This document shows, in pieces, positions 56,749 through 64,000 of a stretch of DNA of 64,000 nt. Origin of the DNA: Metabacillus dongyingensis (GTDB lineage: Bacteria > Bacillota > Bacilli > Bacillales > Bacillaceae); contig NZ_CP082944.1 in assembly GCF_019933155.2 (NCBI RefSeq), positions 3,784,001 through 3,848,000 of the forward strand, given 5' to 3'. The notes below the pieces were generated by a model. It saw only the letters and a program-made list of their open reading frames with translations. It was not told the DNA's origin and searched no databases. Position numbers and translations under genes: made by a program. Within the stretch, counting starts at the first letter, position 1, and every line of letters starts with the position of its first letter.

Positions 56749-58068
56749 TTAACTTCTCTCAATAAGCTGAACCATCATCATCGCTTTTCCGACAACAACG
56801 CCATTGCTGAACACTTCAACATCTATTTTTCCAAACTTGCGTCCGACTTCAAGTATTTTCGGGTGAACCTCAAGCATACTATCCATCTGAACAGGCTTCA
56901 TAAAATAAATGGTTATATTCTCAACAACAATTTCGCCTTTTTTTTGTGTACGCAAATAGCGGTTGGTTGCTTCTGTGACGACTGTTGTAAATACTCCATA
57001 AGAAATCGTGCCAAGATGATTGGTCATTTGGGGACTGACCTGGAAGCGATAAACATTTGCCTTTTTTGCATCCTCGGCAATCACCACAAATTGGTTTGTC
57101 ACAATATCATCCAGTTTTTCGCCGATTTGAGGTTGTCTTTGAATCATCTGCAGCGCCTGGAGCACATCCTGACGGCTGATCATTCCTTCAAGACGATTGT
57201 TATGATCGACAACAGGCAATACTTCGATGCCTTCCCAGACCATCATTTGAGCTGCAGATGCCACGGATGTTTTTCCGATAACGGTAATCGGGTTTTTCGT
57301 CATCACTTTTTCTACAATGACATGGCGTTCATACCCCATTACATCTTTAGATGTAACCATTCCCTGTACTTTTAAATTATGATCGATAACAGGAAAACGG
57401 CCGTGCCCTGTTTTATAATTATTCTGGTACCATTCTTCAATTGGATCGGTTGTTTTCAGGCATACGGTCTTGTCCAGTGATGTTAAGATGTCTTCTACAA
57501 GAACAATTTCTTTTTTAATAAGCTGATCGTAAATGGCCCTGTTGATCATGGTTGCAACAGTAAAGGTGTCATAGCTCGTTGAAATAATCGGAAGCTCTGC
57601 CTCATCGGCAATTTTTTTGACATGCTCGTCCGTGTCAAAGCCGCCTGTTATCAGCACAGCAGCACCCGCTTCAATTGCAAGCTGATGGGCATTCGTGCGG
57701 TTCCCTACAATCAGCAGGTTGCCGGCGCCTGTATAACGCATCATTGCTTCTAGTTTCATTGCGCCGATGACAAACTTATTCAGCGTTTTATGAAGTCCCG
57801 CACGGCCTCCCAGTACTTGTCCATCAACGATATTTACAACCTCAGCATAAGTGAGTTTTTCGATGTTTTCTTTTTTCTTTTTTTCAATCCGTATTGTTCC
57901 CACCCGCTCTATCGTGCTGACATACCCTTTGTTTTCTGCTTCTTTTATCGCACGATAAGCTGTACCCTCGCTCACGCTCATATCTTTTGCAATCTGACGG
58001 ACCGAGATTTTTTCTCCGATTGGGAGGGAATCAATATGCTGCAGTATTTGTTCATGCTTCGTTGCCAA
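56749..58068 (-). CDS. ytoI: YtoI: HTH, DRTGG, CBS-pair and thioesterase-fold protein
   Basis: A 439-residue multidomain protein. Residues 1-65 form a GntR-like winged helix (ISVRQIAKDMSVSEGTAYRAI). About 70-180 is a DRTGG domain (VVNIVDGQVLGG). About 190-310 is a CBS pair (VMTKNPITVIGKTSVASAAQM and IEVLPVVDHNNRLEGMISRQD). The C-terminal 120 residues are a hotdog thioesterase-like domain. The architecture suggests a regulator sensing an adenine nucleotide and an acyl-thioester, but targets are unknown. Confidence 0.92.
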   Translation of the reverse strand: MATKHEQILQHIDSLPIGEKISVRQIAKDMSVSEGTAYRAIKEAENKGYVSTIERVGTIRIEKKKKENIEKLTYAEVVNIVDGQVLGGRAGLHKTLNKFVIGAMKLEAMMRYTGAGNLLIVGNRTNAHQLAIEAGAAVLITGGFDTDEHVKKIADEAELPIISTSYDTFTVATMINRAIYDQLIKKEIVLVEDILTSLDKTVCLKTTDPIEEWYQNNYKTGHGRFPVIDHNLKVQGMVTSKDVMGYERHVIVEKVMTKNPITVIGKTSVASAAQMMVWEGIEVLPVVDHNNRLEGMISRQDVLQALQMIQRQPQIGEKLDDIVTNQFVVIAEDAKKANVYRFQVSPQMTNHLGTISYGVFTTVVTEATNRYLRTQKKGEIVVENITIYFMKPVQMDSMLEVHPKILEVGRKFGKIDVEVFSNGVVVGKAMMMVQLIERS

Positions 58069-58137
58069 GCTTCTTCACCCTTTTTCATCAGCCATTCTAA
58101 TCTTCCAACTTCATTATAAGGGTGTGAAGGCTTTATA

Positions 58138-58380
58138 TCAACGAGCGGCTGCACGCTGCTTTGTTTTTTTCTGGTATTTACTTACAGCTGAATGTTTTGT
58201 TAAACGTTTTTTAGGAGTATAAATCAGTCCCGTCATATTGCCTCCTATCACAAATAAAGCAAACATCAGCCAAACGAGAGAAAACAAGCTTTCAAGTGAA
58301 CTGCTGCTTGAAAAATCCAGATGGGGCAAAGCAAAATAGACAACAGCCCCCGCAAGTAAGATATAAAGAATACGCATCAT
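58138..58380 (-). CDS. Small membrane protein of unknown function
   Basis: An 80-residue protein with two hydrophobic segments (ILYILLAGAVVYFALPHL near residue 4, SLVWLMFALFVIGGNMTGLIY near 31) and a strongly basic tail (TPKKRLTKHSAVSKYQKKTK). I place the start at ATG 58380 because AAGGAG lies seven bases upstream; an opening at 58431 has no such site. Family not recognised; it lies between ytoI and ytkL. Confidence 0.7.
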   Translation of the reverse strand: MMRILYILLAGAVVYFALPHLDFSSSSSLESLFSLVWLMFALFVIGGNMTGLIYTPKKRLTKHSAVSKYQKKTKQRAAAR

Positions 58381-58476
58381 TGACCAACTCCTTTTTACAG
58401 CTTGTTTCATTTTATGCGCCGGTCCTCTCATTCATGCGAAAACACCCGGGTTTTAAGAGGAGAAAAATAGACATAG

Positions 58477-58501
58477 AAAAAAGCGGAGGAATAACCCCCG
58501 C
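58477..58501 (-). terminator. Terminator after ytkL
   Basis: GCGGAGG (58483-58489) pairs with CCCCCGC (58495-58501) with one G-T pair; six T follow on the minus strand. Confidence 0.75.
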
Positions 58502-58509
58502 CTGCATTT

Positions 58510-59190
58510 TTATAGTTTAATAGATTCTCCTGCTTCCATGACTTTTCCGGTTTTGCCTGTGAGCCTGCTGACAAAATCTTTTGGATCCTGTTCAATGACA
58601 GGAAACGTATTATAATGCATGGGAACTACTGTCTTTGCTTTAATCCACTTCGCTGCAATCGCCGCATCCTCAGGACCCATTGTAAAATTATCCCCGATCG
58701 GCAAAAAGGCAAGATCTATATCTTCAAATTCGCCAAGTAGTTTCATATCTGAATAGAGACCTGTATCCCCTGCATGATAAACCGTTTTCCCGTCTTTTTT
58801 AAAGAGAATGCCAGCCGGCATGCCTGTATAAATGATTTTTTGATCCTCTTCCTCATAGCTTGAACCATGAAATGCCTGTGTTAATTTAACCGTTCCAAAA
58901 TCAAATTTGTGCGATCCGCCAATGTGCATAGGATGAACATTTAATCCTTTCCATCCTAAATATGTAGCAAGTTCAAAAGGAGCAACAACCAGGGCATTGT
59001 TTTGTTTCGCAAGCTGAATGGTATCACCGACGTGGTCGTTATGACCATGTGTCAGTAAAATAACATCAACTTTCAAATCTTCAACCTTCAAGTCTGTCTG
59101 GCCATTTCCATTTATAAATGGATCAATGACAATCGTATGTTTATCCGTTTGAATTTTTACAACTGAATGTCCATGGTATGAAACTTTCAT
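58510..59190 (-). CDS. ytkL: UPF0173 metallo-beta-lactamase-fold hydrolase YtkL
   Basis: A 226-residue MBL-fold protein. [14 protein letters not shown] at the N-terminus, the metal motif [12 protein letters not shown] near 50, [13 protein letters not shown] near 133 and [16 protein letters not shown] near 160 match UPF0173. Substrate unknown. Last gene of the conserved Bacillus order; downstream in B. subtilis lie ytkK and argGH, which are absent here. Confidence 0.93.
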   Translation of the reverse strand: MKVSYHGHSVVKIQTDKHTIVIDPFINGNGQTDLKVEDLKVDVILLTHGHNDHVGDTIQLAKQNNALVVAPFELATYLGWKGLNVHPMHIGGSHKFDFGTVKLTQAFHGSSYEEEDQKIIYTGMPAGILFKKDGKTVYHAGDTGLYSDMKLLGEFEDIDLAFLPIGDNFTMGPEDAAIAAKWIKAKTVVPMHYNTFPVIEQDPKDFVSRLTGKTGKVMEAGESIKL

Positions 59191-59551
59191 TTTCTCACTC
59201 CCAATCCTTTGATAATTTTATCGTACTAGAAATGACCAATGATGTCACATTATAACTTCCCATAAAAATAGGAAAAGCGAACATCATCTTTTTATTATTA
59301 ACTTGGAAAATCAGGTTCTTTTATTTTTCTATATATATATCCAACTTAATATTTCTCTAAAATAACGTTTTGCCCATTTGTAGATTTTCAATTTTTTTCG
59401 GGTAAAATGTGGTCAATAATGTGGTCAAAAAGATTGTTTTTAGATGCTGACCCCAACTTCTTTTAATAATAGCAATGGCATAATCTGAATATGAAAACCG
59501 ACAAGCATTTTGTTTAGTGGCACTTTCATATTTAAATAGCTTTCTAAGAAG
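59191..59551. other. Intergenic junction with a possible integrase-tail relic
   Basis: No intact gene. At about 59389-59464 a plus-strand frame reads SGKMWSIMWSKRLFLDADPN before a TAA. The double MWS, encoded by ATGTGGTCA twice 15 bases apart, resembles C-terminal ends of phage-type integrases of Firmicutes. It marks the boundary where the conserved order stops. The resemblance is weak and from memory. Confidence 0.25.
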
Positions 59552-59665
59552 CTATCCAGGTAACTGAATTAAAATTCCTTGTTGACCCTTATCCTTACCT
59601 ATATGTATATCTATTTTCTTTATATTTAAAGTTGAATTTAGTTCATCTACATATTTAAGATTCAT
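59552..59665 (-). CDS. Unidentified 37-residue ORF after the gerAB remnant
   Basis: ATG 59665 to TAG, with MNLKYVDELNSTLNIKKIDI and the tail QGILIQLPG. It looks protein-like and sits where a gerAC gene would follow gerAB, but I cannot match it to GerAC. No good ribosome-binding site. It may be a fragment. Confidence 0.3.
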   Translation of the reverse strand: MNLKYVDELNSTLNIKKIDIHIGKDKGQQGILIQLPG

Positions 59666-59697
59666 AATGTAACTAAATTATTTAGTTAGAGCATTGC

Positions 59698-60754
59698 TTA
59701 CTGAAAAACTTTACTTTTTTTATGTTTATGTATTTTTTTCCTTAAAGCATTGACTGCTAATAAGAGTAAAGGAAGAACAAGTCCGTATGTTGAGGCATAT
59801 AGTGGCCATATTTCTTTATCAAATTTGGCTCCGTGGATCACATTGGGATGTACAATTAAGGTAAGTGAAACCACGATCATCCCTAAAGGTATCGTAAGTG
59901 GGCGATAATTGTCTAATTTCAACGTTTGTGCAAGACCGATAACGGACGCGTAAAAATAAAGAGTCATTTTAAAATAAATCGTGATAAACCACATGCAGGC
60001 CATTATGGCTTCTATCCGTTGCAAAAAATTCCCTACGCTTATCTTCTTAGCCAAAGCATAACTCGGATACATCTGCCTCGCTGAGTTATCCGCGCCCAAA
60101 ACTAAAATAGCTAAAATAATAATGATGCTTAAACAGAATCCCCCGATTAGTATTCCGATATAAAAAGTTTTTTCAGCTGCTTTTGGTCGATTCACTGAAA
60201 CAGGAAAAATCATTAATAAGACAATTAAAGATAAAGAAAAAAAACTTGTAAAAAGATAAACAGCACGGATCATCGGTTTTATTCCTGTTTCCAATACGGG
60301 TTGTATGTTTTCAAAATTCACTTGTCCAGGAGTTATTAAGACTGTAACTACTAGAATTAAGAATAAAAAAACATGAGAAAATAACATGGATAGCTTCGAT
60401 TGGCGTATCCGGCATGACCTGTGTAGTCATGAAAGTTCCCACATAAAGCAATAGTTCTGTCGTGGACAGAAGTGAAAAGAAAACAAAAGTAAGAGAAACG
60501 GCCTTACCTATCCAACTGCCAAGAAGTACTTCATTCATTTCGATTATTGTCATCGTAGGGAACATCCTGCCTACGGCATTGTATAAAACCACCAGTAATA
60601 AACCTACGCCTGTACCGACTAAAGCTGCGATCCAAGCATCCTGTTTTACTTCTTGAGCAAGACTTCCAGGAACCAATAAGATGGTGGTGCCTATAGAATA
60701 TAAAATAACAAATATTGCAAATTGTCTTGCATTAATTTTAAGATTATTTACCAT
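59698..60754 (-). pseudogene. GerAB/GerKB-type spore germination permease, internal deletion and frameshift
   Basis: Upstream part 60754 to about 60390 encodes the first third of a GerAB-type permease (NARQFAIFVILYSIGTTILL, QDAWIAALVGTGVGLLLVVL, TTQVMPDTPIEAI). The rest, in another frame from about 60387 to 59698, begins FSHVFLFLILVV and continues NFENIQPVLETGIKPMIRA to the end. Between them about 24 residues expected in the family (the GLEPLARTAEIF-like loop) are missing and the frame shifts, as if about 73-74 bases were deleted. GerAB proteins are about 365 residues with ten membrane segments. No gerAA or gerAC is adjacent, so this is an orphan relic. Confidence 0.85.
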
Positions 60755-60914
60755 AGTCTAACTTCCCATCAATGTTTATAACCCCTATTGTTGACCTTGT
60801 TTTGTCAGAATAAACTCTTGGTTTTAGGAGTCGTTGTTATATCAACGTTTTCTATAGGGAAAGACGCCCTCCCTTTGCTGGTTTGATACTTTTGTTCCTG
60901 CCACTTATAAGAAA

Positions 60915-61088
60915 ATGCTTGTGAAGGCATCTCTCAATTCTAGGAAAATACCACGGGAGAAATATATTGAGCTTATGGCCTCCCCTGAAACGTTAGTTGA
61001 AATTTTAAACAATGGAGCAGAGAAAGCAAGGTCAATTAGTGCTTCATTCTTAAAAGAAATTAAACGTAAAATTAGGTTTTATGCATAG
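60915..61088 (+). pseudogene. Probable C-terminal fragment of a tryptophanyl-tRNA synthetase
   Basis: A 57-codon frame: after a short lead it reads PREKYIELMASPETLVEIL, then NNGAEKARSISASFLKEI and a TAG. This fits the C-terminus of class I TrpRS (Y-x-E-L-x-x-x-P-x-x-L-x-x-I-L-x-x-G-A-E-K-A-R). The catalytic HIGH/KMSKS part is absent and no ribosome-binding site is visible, so it is a remnant. The reading depends on recall of the family, without a search. Confidence 0.55.
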
Positions 61089-61361
61089 GCACTTTGCAAA
61101 ATAACGAGAGTAATATAGCACTGGTTTCAAAAGCATTAAATAGTATTATTATCTTTCACAATCGGGGGCGATTGCTTAACAAAGTGTCGCCTCTAATTCT
61201 TGAAGTAAAGAGCAGTTTAATTGAAGAGTGGTTTCAATTGTTCTGACCAGCAATCGGGCCATTTAATGGGAATATGAGGAAAGGTCTCATCTCAATAATA
61301 ATAGACAATTGGATTCGCATACTGATAGAATAATCAGAAATATATTAGAGGTGGAATGGAA
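61089..61361. other. Non-coding interval before the racemase-like gene
   Basis: AT-rich, no open frame of note. The start of a possible transcript is not evident; TATATTAGAGGTGG just before the next gene holds its Shine-Dalgarno. Confidence 0.4.
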
Positions 61362-62033
61362 TTGAGAAAAAGATTAGGATGCTTACACGCACATTATTCG
61401 AATATAGAATATATAGAAAATGCACTTTCCCTATTTAACATTGAATTAATACACTTTGTTGACCCAGCATTAATGTATCGAGTTACATCAGATGAAAATT
61501 TCCAAGAATCAGATGCTCAAATTAAAGTTAAAGAGCAAATAGAGTGGATTGCCCAATGTAATGTTGATGCTATCCTTATTACTTGCACAAACTATATTGC
61601 AATTTTACAAGAAGACCAACTCTCAATATCAGTGCCAATTATTAAAATTGATGAACCTTTCTTTGATTTCATCTGCAATTTACAGCAACCTCAGACAATT
61701 CTTTTTACAAATCCTGCAACTGTTGAAGGTACAGTGAAACGTCTTAACCATTATGCTAATAACCATCAAAAATCTTTAGATATAGAGGTTATTGTTATAA
61801 ATAATACTTTTGAATTGATCATGCAAGGACAAAAAGAAGAATACAATCAAGAAATTTCCAAGTTCTTAAACCAAATCATTAAAGATGAAAAGAAAGTTAT
61901 CTCCGTTGCTCAATTATCTATGGTTGATGCATCTCGGCAAGTTGAGTATAAAACATCTAAGACTATTATTAACCCATTGAATACATTAGTATCTTCCATT
62001 GTTAATCAATTAGAATTAGAGAAGAAAAATTAA
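61362..62033 (+). CDS. Aspartate/glutamate racemase-like protein
   Basis: A 223-residue Asp/Glu/hydantoin-racemase-fold protein. The N-terminus RKRLGCLHAHYSNIEYIENA (residues 2-21), VDAILITCTNYIAI near 68 with Cys75, and VISVAQLSMVDASRQ in the last third follow the family layout. The second catalytic cysteine seen in true racemases is not obvious (Ser/Ala in that segment), so the activity is uncertain. TTG 61362 lies eight bases after GAGGTG; ATG 61356 would be only two bases away, so I choose TTG. No operon partner. AT-rich relative to neighbours, suggesting horizontal origin. Confidence 0.7.
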   Translation: MRKRLGCLHAHYSNIEYIENALSLFNIELIHFVDPALMYRVTSDENFQESDAQIKVKEQIEWIAQCNVDAILITCTNYIAILQEDQLSISVPIIKIDEPFFDFICNLQQPQTILFTNPATVEGTVKRLNHYANNHQKSLDIEVIVINNTFELIMQGQKEEYNQEISKFLNQIIKDEKKVISVAQLSMVDASRQVEYKTSKTIINPLNTLVSSIVNQLELEKKN

Positions 62034-62538
62034 TGATAAACTGACGTGGCCTTCTTCAGCGAAAGGGCGTTTTCTACAGCAAGAACTGTGCTCTTTTTAT
62101 GTTAGGTCCATATTCTTGAAAAATTAGAATGTGAATTGAAGCTCTAAGTTATTTAATTAACGGTGGAAGGTTAGTTAAACAAAAAGACGAAGACGAACAC
62201 AAGTATATTATTGGATAAGTAAATACCACTAAAAAGGCTCAGGTAAAATTATCTGAGCTTTTTTTCAAGGCTAACGGAAAATCCGGTTTTTGAATAAGTG
62301 AAGAAATAGGAAAATAAGGTAATATCCAAGAGACCTGAAAATCCTTTTTCTCCAAGTGGTGTCGTCTTCCCGCAAATCCTTTTACATTTTCAGTTACTTG
62401 CTTCGACAGTCAACAAACAAAAAAGATACCATAAGTAGTGATTAAAAGAGACGTGTAGTGCCTGCTCCAAATTACATTCTTACTTCATAAAAAGGCGTAC
62501 TTCATTAGGAGATGCGCTTTTGGTTTGAATTGATTTCC
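62034..62538. other. Non-coding interval with short coding remnants
   Basis: A frame near 62131-62217 reads IEALSYLINGGRLVKQKDED and ends HKYIIG before a stop, but has a stop immediately upstream and no start codon, so it is likely a remnant. Another hairpin, AAAAAGGCG with CGCTTTT, lies around 62490-62523 just before the repeat-peptide frame. Nothing else recognised. Confidence 0.35.
62231..62264 (+). terminator. Intrinsic terminator downstream of the racemase-like region
   Basis: GCTCAG (62237-62242) and CTGAGC (62253-62258) with flanking A and T runs. Confidence 0.75.
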
Positions 62539-62631
62539 ATGAAGGATCCAGGAGTTGGCGGTATCCCAATTCATAAAGGACCAGGTACAGGTGGCGGAGC
62601 AATCTATAAAGACCCGGGAACAGGAAGTTAA
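62539..62631 (+). CDS. 30-residue peptide of three Pro-Gly heptad repeats
   Basis: Residues 2-8, 13-19 and 24-30 are KDPGVGG, KGPGTGG and KDPGTGS, linked by IPIH and GAIY, a period of 11 residues. The frame is open upstream to another ATG at 62512 (39 residues). A Shine-Dalgarno is not clear (AGGAG immediately abuts the 62512 ATG). A strong terminator follows directly, which fits a real short gene. Function not known; I do not recognise the family. Confidence 0.45.
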   Translation: MKDPGVGGIPIHKGPGTGGGAIYKDPGTGS

Positions 62632-62636
62632 ATAAA

Positions 62637-62666
62637 AAAAGCCCCTCTCAATTAAGAGAAGGGCTT
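62637..62666 (+). terminator. Terminator after the repeat peptide
   Basis: AAAGCCCCTCTC and GAGAAGGGCTTTT with an AATTAA loop. Its core CTCTCAATTAAGAGAAGG recurs at 63694. Confidence 0.85.
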
Positions 62667-62733
62667 TTCCTGTATATATCAGATTTTCTGCCGATGATTA
62701 TAAAGATAACAGAAGCTCAAAGGACTGATTACT

Positions 62734-62922
62734 ATGATTGCTGGTACGAAACTTCGGCAGCTTAGAGAAGAACGCAGTATCCCCCTAGGGCTATTAGCCA
62801 AATATCTAAATATTTCAGTCAGAATACTTATTTCCATTGAGAGAAATAAAAAAAATTTAACTGCTGATCAAATTGCGAAAGTCTGCGAACTGTTTGAAAT
62901 TAATAAAAGTGACTTGCTGTAG
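62734..62922 (+). CDS. Small XRE-family (Cro/CI-type) regulator
   Basis: A 62-residue single helix-turn-helix domain (TKLRQLREERSIPLGLLAKY, then LNISVRILISIERNKKNLTA, QIAKVCELFEINKSDLL). Single-domain XRE proteins regulate mobile elements and peptides; the target is unknown. It lies 100 bases after the repeat peptide with a terminator in between. Start ATG 62734, though the upstream AAGGACTG is a weak Shine-Dalgarno. Confidence 0.85.
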   Translation: MIAGTKLRQLREERSIPLGLLAKYLNISVRILISIERNKKNLTADQIAKVCELFEINKSDLL

Positions 62923-62935
62923 TAAAAAGTTAGTG

Positions 62936-62960
62936 AAGCCCTCTCAGATGAGAAGGGCTT
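62936..62960 (+). terminator. Terminator after the XRE gene
   Basis: AAGCCCTCTC (62936-62945) and GAGAAGGGCTT (62950-62960) with a bulged A, then T residues. Confidence 0.8.
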
Positions 62961-62961
62961 T

Positions 62962-63531
62962 TTATTGGAAAAAGAAATTTACAATATTAATTCCATTATT
63001 TTGCAGAGAACCAGAGGACAAATTATCACTAGCAGTAGTACGCATTAGTTCAATAACGCTGTCTATTGTTAGAAAAGATACGTCATCCACGACTACATCA
63101 GCTGAACCAGCCAGGGGTAGCTTGTTAATTAAAACTAGAGCTTGTGTAGTTCCAAGTGGGATTGGGGAAGTTGTTTGATTTAATTCTAACCATGTTTCCA
63201 TGGCAACGTTGGGTAATTGATTAGCTGGAATATTAATAATTAAGCCATATCCTAAAAACACAAAAGATGCATTATAGTAAGCTACCGATAATGATAGCGG
63301 CGGGCTTGGATTGGTTCCTACTTTTGCTAATGAAACCAGAAATTCAAATCTCTCGGGAGGATTTACTTCAACAAAATGAATGAGATAGCTATTTACACTT
63401 CCACCAGATAGCCGTGCTGTAAAAGAACCACTATGGCAAAATTCACTCGTAATAGTTGCATTTGTATAAATCCAAGGTGAGAATGTACTTATTTCAAATC
63501 CGCCATTTGATATTTTATTTTCAATTGTCAC
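62962..63531 (-). CDS. NTTRR-F1 domain protein without collagen-like repeats
   Basis: A 189-residue protein. ISNGGFEISTFSPWIYTN, FTARLSGGSVNSYLIHFVEVN, FEFLVSLAKVG and ALVLINKLPLAGSADVVVDD match the NTTRR-F1 domain, which in other Bacillaceae is followed by long collagen-like or other tandem repeats on exosporium proteins. Here the protein ends about 30 residues after the domain (TIDSVIELMRTTASDNLSSG), so the repeat part is lost or never present. The fold suggests a carbohydrate-binding-like jelly roll. No signal peptide. The start is GTG 63531 after GGAGATAACCTA. Confidence 0.8.
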   Translation of the reverse strand: MTIENKISNGGFEISTFSPWIYTNATITSEFCHSGSFTARLSGGSVNSYLIHFVEVNPPERFEFLVSLAKVGTNPSPPLSLSVAYYNASFVFLGYGLIINIPANQLPNVAMETWLELNQTTSPIPLGTTQALVLINKLPLAGSADVVVDDVSFLTIDSVIELMRTTASDNLSSGSLQNNGINIVNFFFQ

Positions 63532-63685
63532 TAGGTTATCTCCAATCTTGTTTAATTAGCTTCATAACTTTTAAAGCTTATAATATCTTATGTACTTGCT
63601 ATATTTTGAGTACTGGTGCACTTTCATCAACTAGAAGCACACATATACTCTTTTAAAGCAGTTAACTCAGATTACTGACCAAGGC

Positions 63686-63719
63686 AAAAAAGCCCTCTCA
63701 ATTAAGAGAAGGACTTTTT
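63686..63719 (-). terminator. Terminator-like hairpin after the YjcZ gene
   Basis: AAAAAGCCCTCTC with GAGAAGGACTTTTT, AATTAA loop. It nearly repeats the hairpin at 62637 and is placed to stop transcription from the minus-strand YjcZ gene. The rest of 63532-63833 shows no gene. Confidence 0.6.
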
Positions 63720-63833
63720 AGGCTACAGCGAATATTTGTGACAGTCACATATAGCTGCCGATTTTTCATCTGCAGCTTAATAAATGAGATATCTGGTGGT
63801 ATACCCCATTTGTGAGAGGAAAATAAACAGCTA

Positions 63834-63932
63834 TTAGTAGCTATTAAAGAATGAAGCGCCTACAATAATCAATAAAATAAACAACACAACGATTAACGCA
63901 AAATTGTTGTCTCTTCTGCCATAATCACTCAT
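63834..63932 (-). CDS. YjcZ-type sporulation peptide
   Basis: A 32-residue peptide, N-terminus MSDYGRRDNNFALIVVLFIL then a glycine-containing membrane segment ending NSY. The FALIVVLFILLIIVG core is the signature of the YjcZ family of small spore membrane peptides. RBS GAGGGGAGGAATC lies just upstream. Too short for ordinary gene finders; confidence comes from the core and the strong ribosome-binding site. Confidence 0.85.
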   Translation of the reverse strand: MSDYGRRDNNFALIVVLFILLIIVGASFFNSY

Positions 63933-64000
63933 TTAAGATTCCTCCCCTCAATATAAGCTACTAATACTTTATGTGGAAAAGTTGCGTTTGTTTGGACAAA

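Noticed and set aside
56863..57375. 170-residue plus-strand frame opposite ytoI
   Set aside because: Antisense to a well-matched gene; rich in His, Cys and Asn, as expected of a shadow frame.
61089..61361. Extension of the trpS fragment downstream
   Set aside because: The frame closes at 61088 and the following translation shows no TrpRS similarity.

Overview
The window is chromosomal DNA from an endospore-forming Bacillaceae bacterium. The evidence is the gene order, which follows the Bacillus subtilis mutS2-polX-zapA-rnhC-pheST to dnaE-ytrHI-ytkL stretch almost gene for gene. It also holds spore genes (sspI, ytxC, ytaF, ytrH, ytrI, a gerAB-type remnant, a YjcZ peptide), the Gram-positive primosome pair dnaB-dnaI, and T-box leaders on pheST and thrS. 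I cannot name the species. No rRNA, tRNA, CRISPR array or intact insertion sequence was seen.

Layout. 0-3.2 kb: mutS2 (cut by the window edge), polX, a CvpA-family gene and zapA, all on the minus strand and divergent from rnhC. 4.2-7.1 kb: a partial biotin locus, bioY-bioD and divergent bioA, sharing one BirA-type operator. 7.1-11 kb: pheS-pheT behind a phenylalanine T-box. 11.4-16 kb: ysgA, sspI, ysdC, a dimeric dUTPase, ysdB (behind a SigW-type promoter), a VTT membrane protein and ysdA. 16-19.8 kb: infC-rpmI-rplT with an L20-type leader, and thrS with a threonine T-box. 20-26.4 kb: ytxC, dnaB-dnaI, nrdR, speD (with a long leader) and gapB (with two CcpN-like boxes). 26.5-36 kb: coaE, ytaF, mutM, polA, an hflKC pair and phoPR. 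36-40.5 kb: a MaoC-like gene and citZ-icd-mdh. 40.8-50.4 kb: ytwI, ytvI, fxsA, pfkA-pyk, accD-accA, a GntR regulator and ytsJ. 50.4-59.2 kb: dnaE, ytrHI, ytzJ, nrnA, ytpI, ytoI and ytkL.

The last 5 kb (59.2-64 kb) breaks the conserved order and looks like an accessory, decaying segment. It has a gerAB-type permease with an internal deletion and frameshift, what looks like the C-terminal tail of a tryptophanyl-tRNA synthetase, an Asp/Glu-racemase-like gene without an obvious second catalytic cysteine, a 30-residue peptide made of three K(D/G)PG(V/T)G(G/S) heptads, a small XRE regulator, an orphan NTTRR-F1 protein and a YjcZ-type peptide.

Across the conserved part lies a dispersed structured repeat of about 120 bp. 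It begins AAAAGCGG and contains nested inverted repeats. I found ten recognisable copies plus one doubtful one. In four copy types the outer arms change together (covariation), two copies are a 122-bp tandem duplication, and one copy supplies the stop codon of the GntR gene. This family, the symmetric BirA operator, a 38-bp perfect palindrome between icd and mdh, and the speD leader are the observations most worth a second look. All functional calls rest on recognition of protein families and motifs by eye; no search was run.
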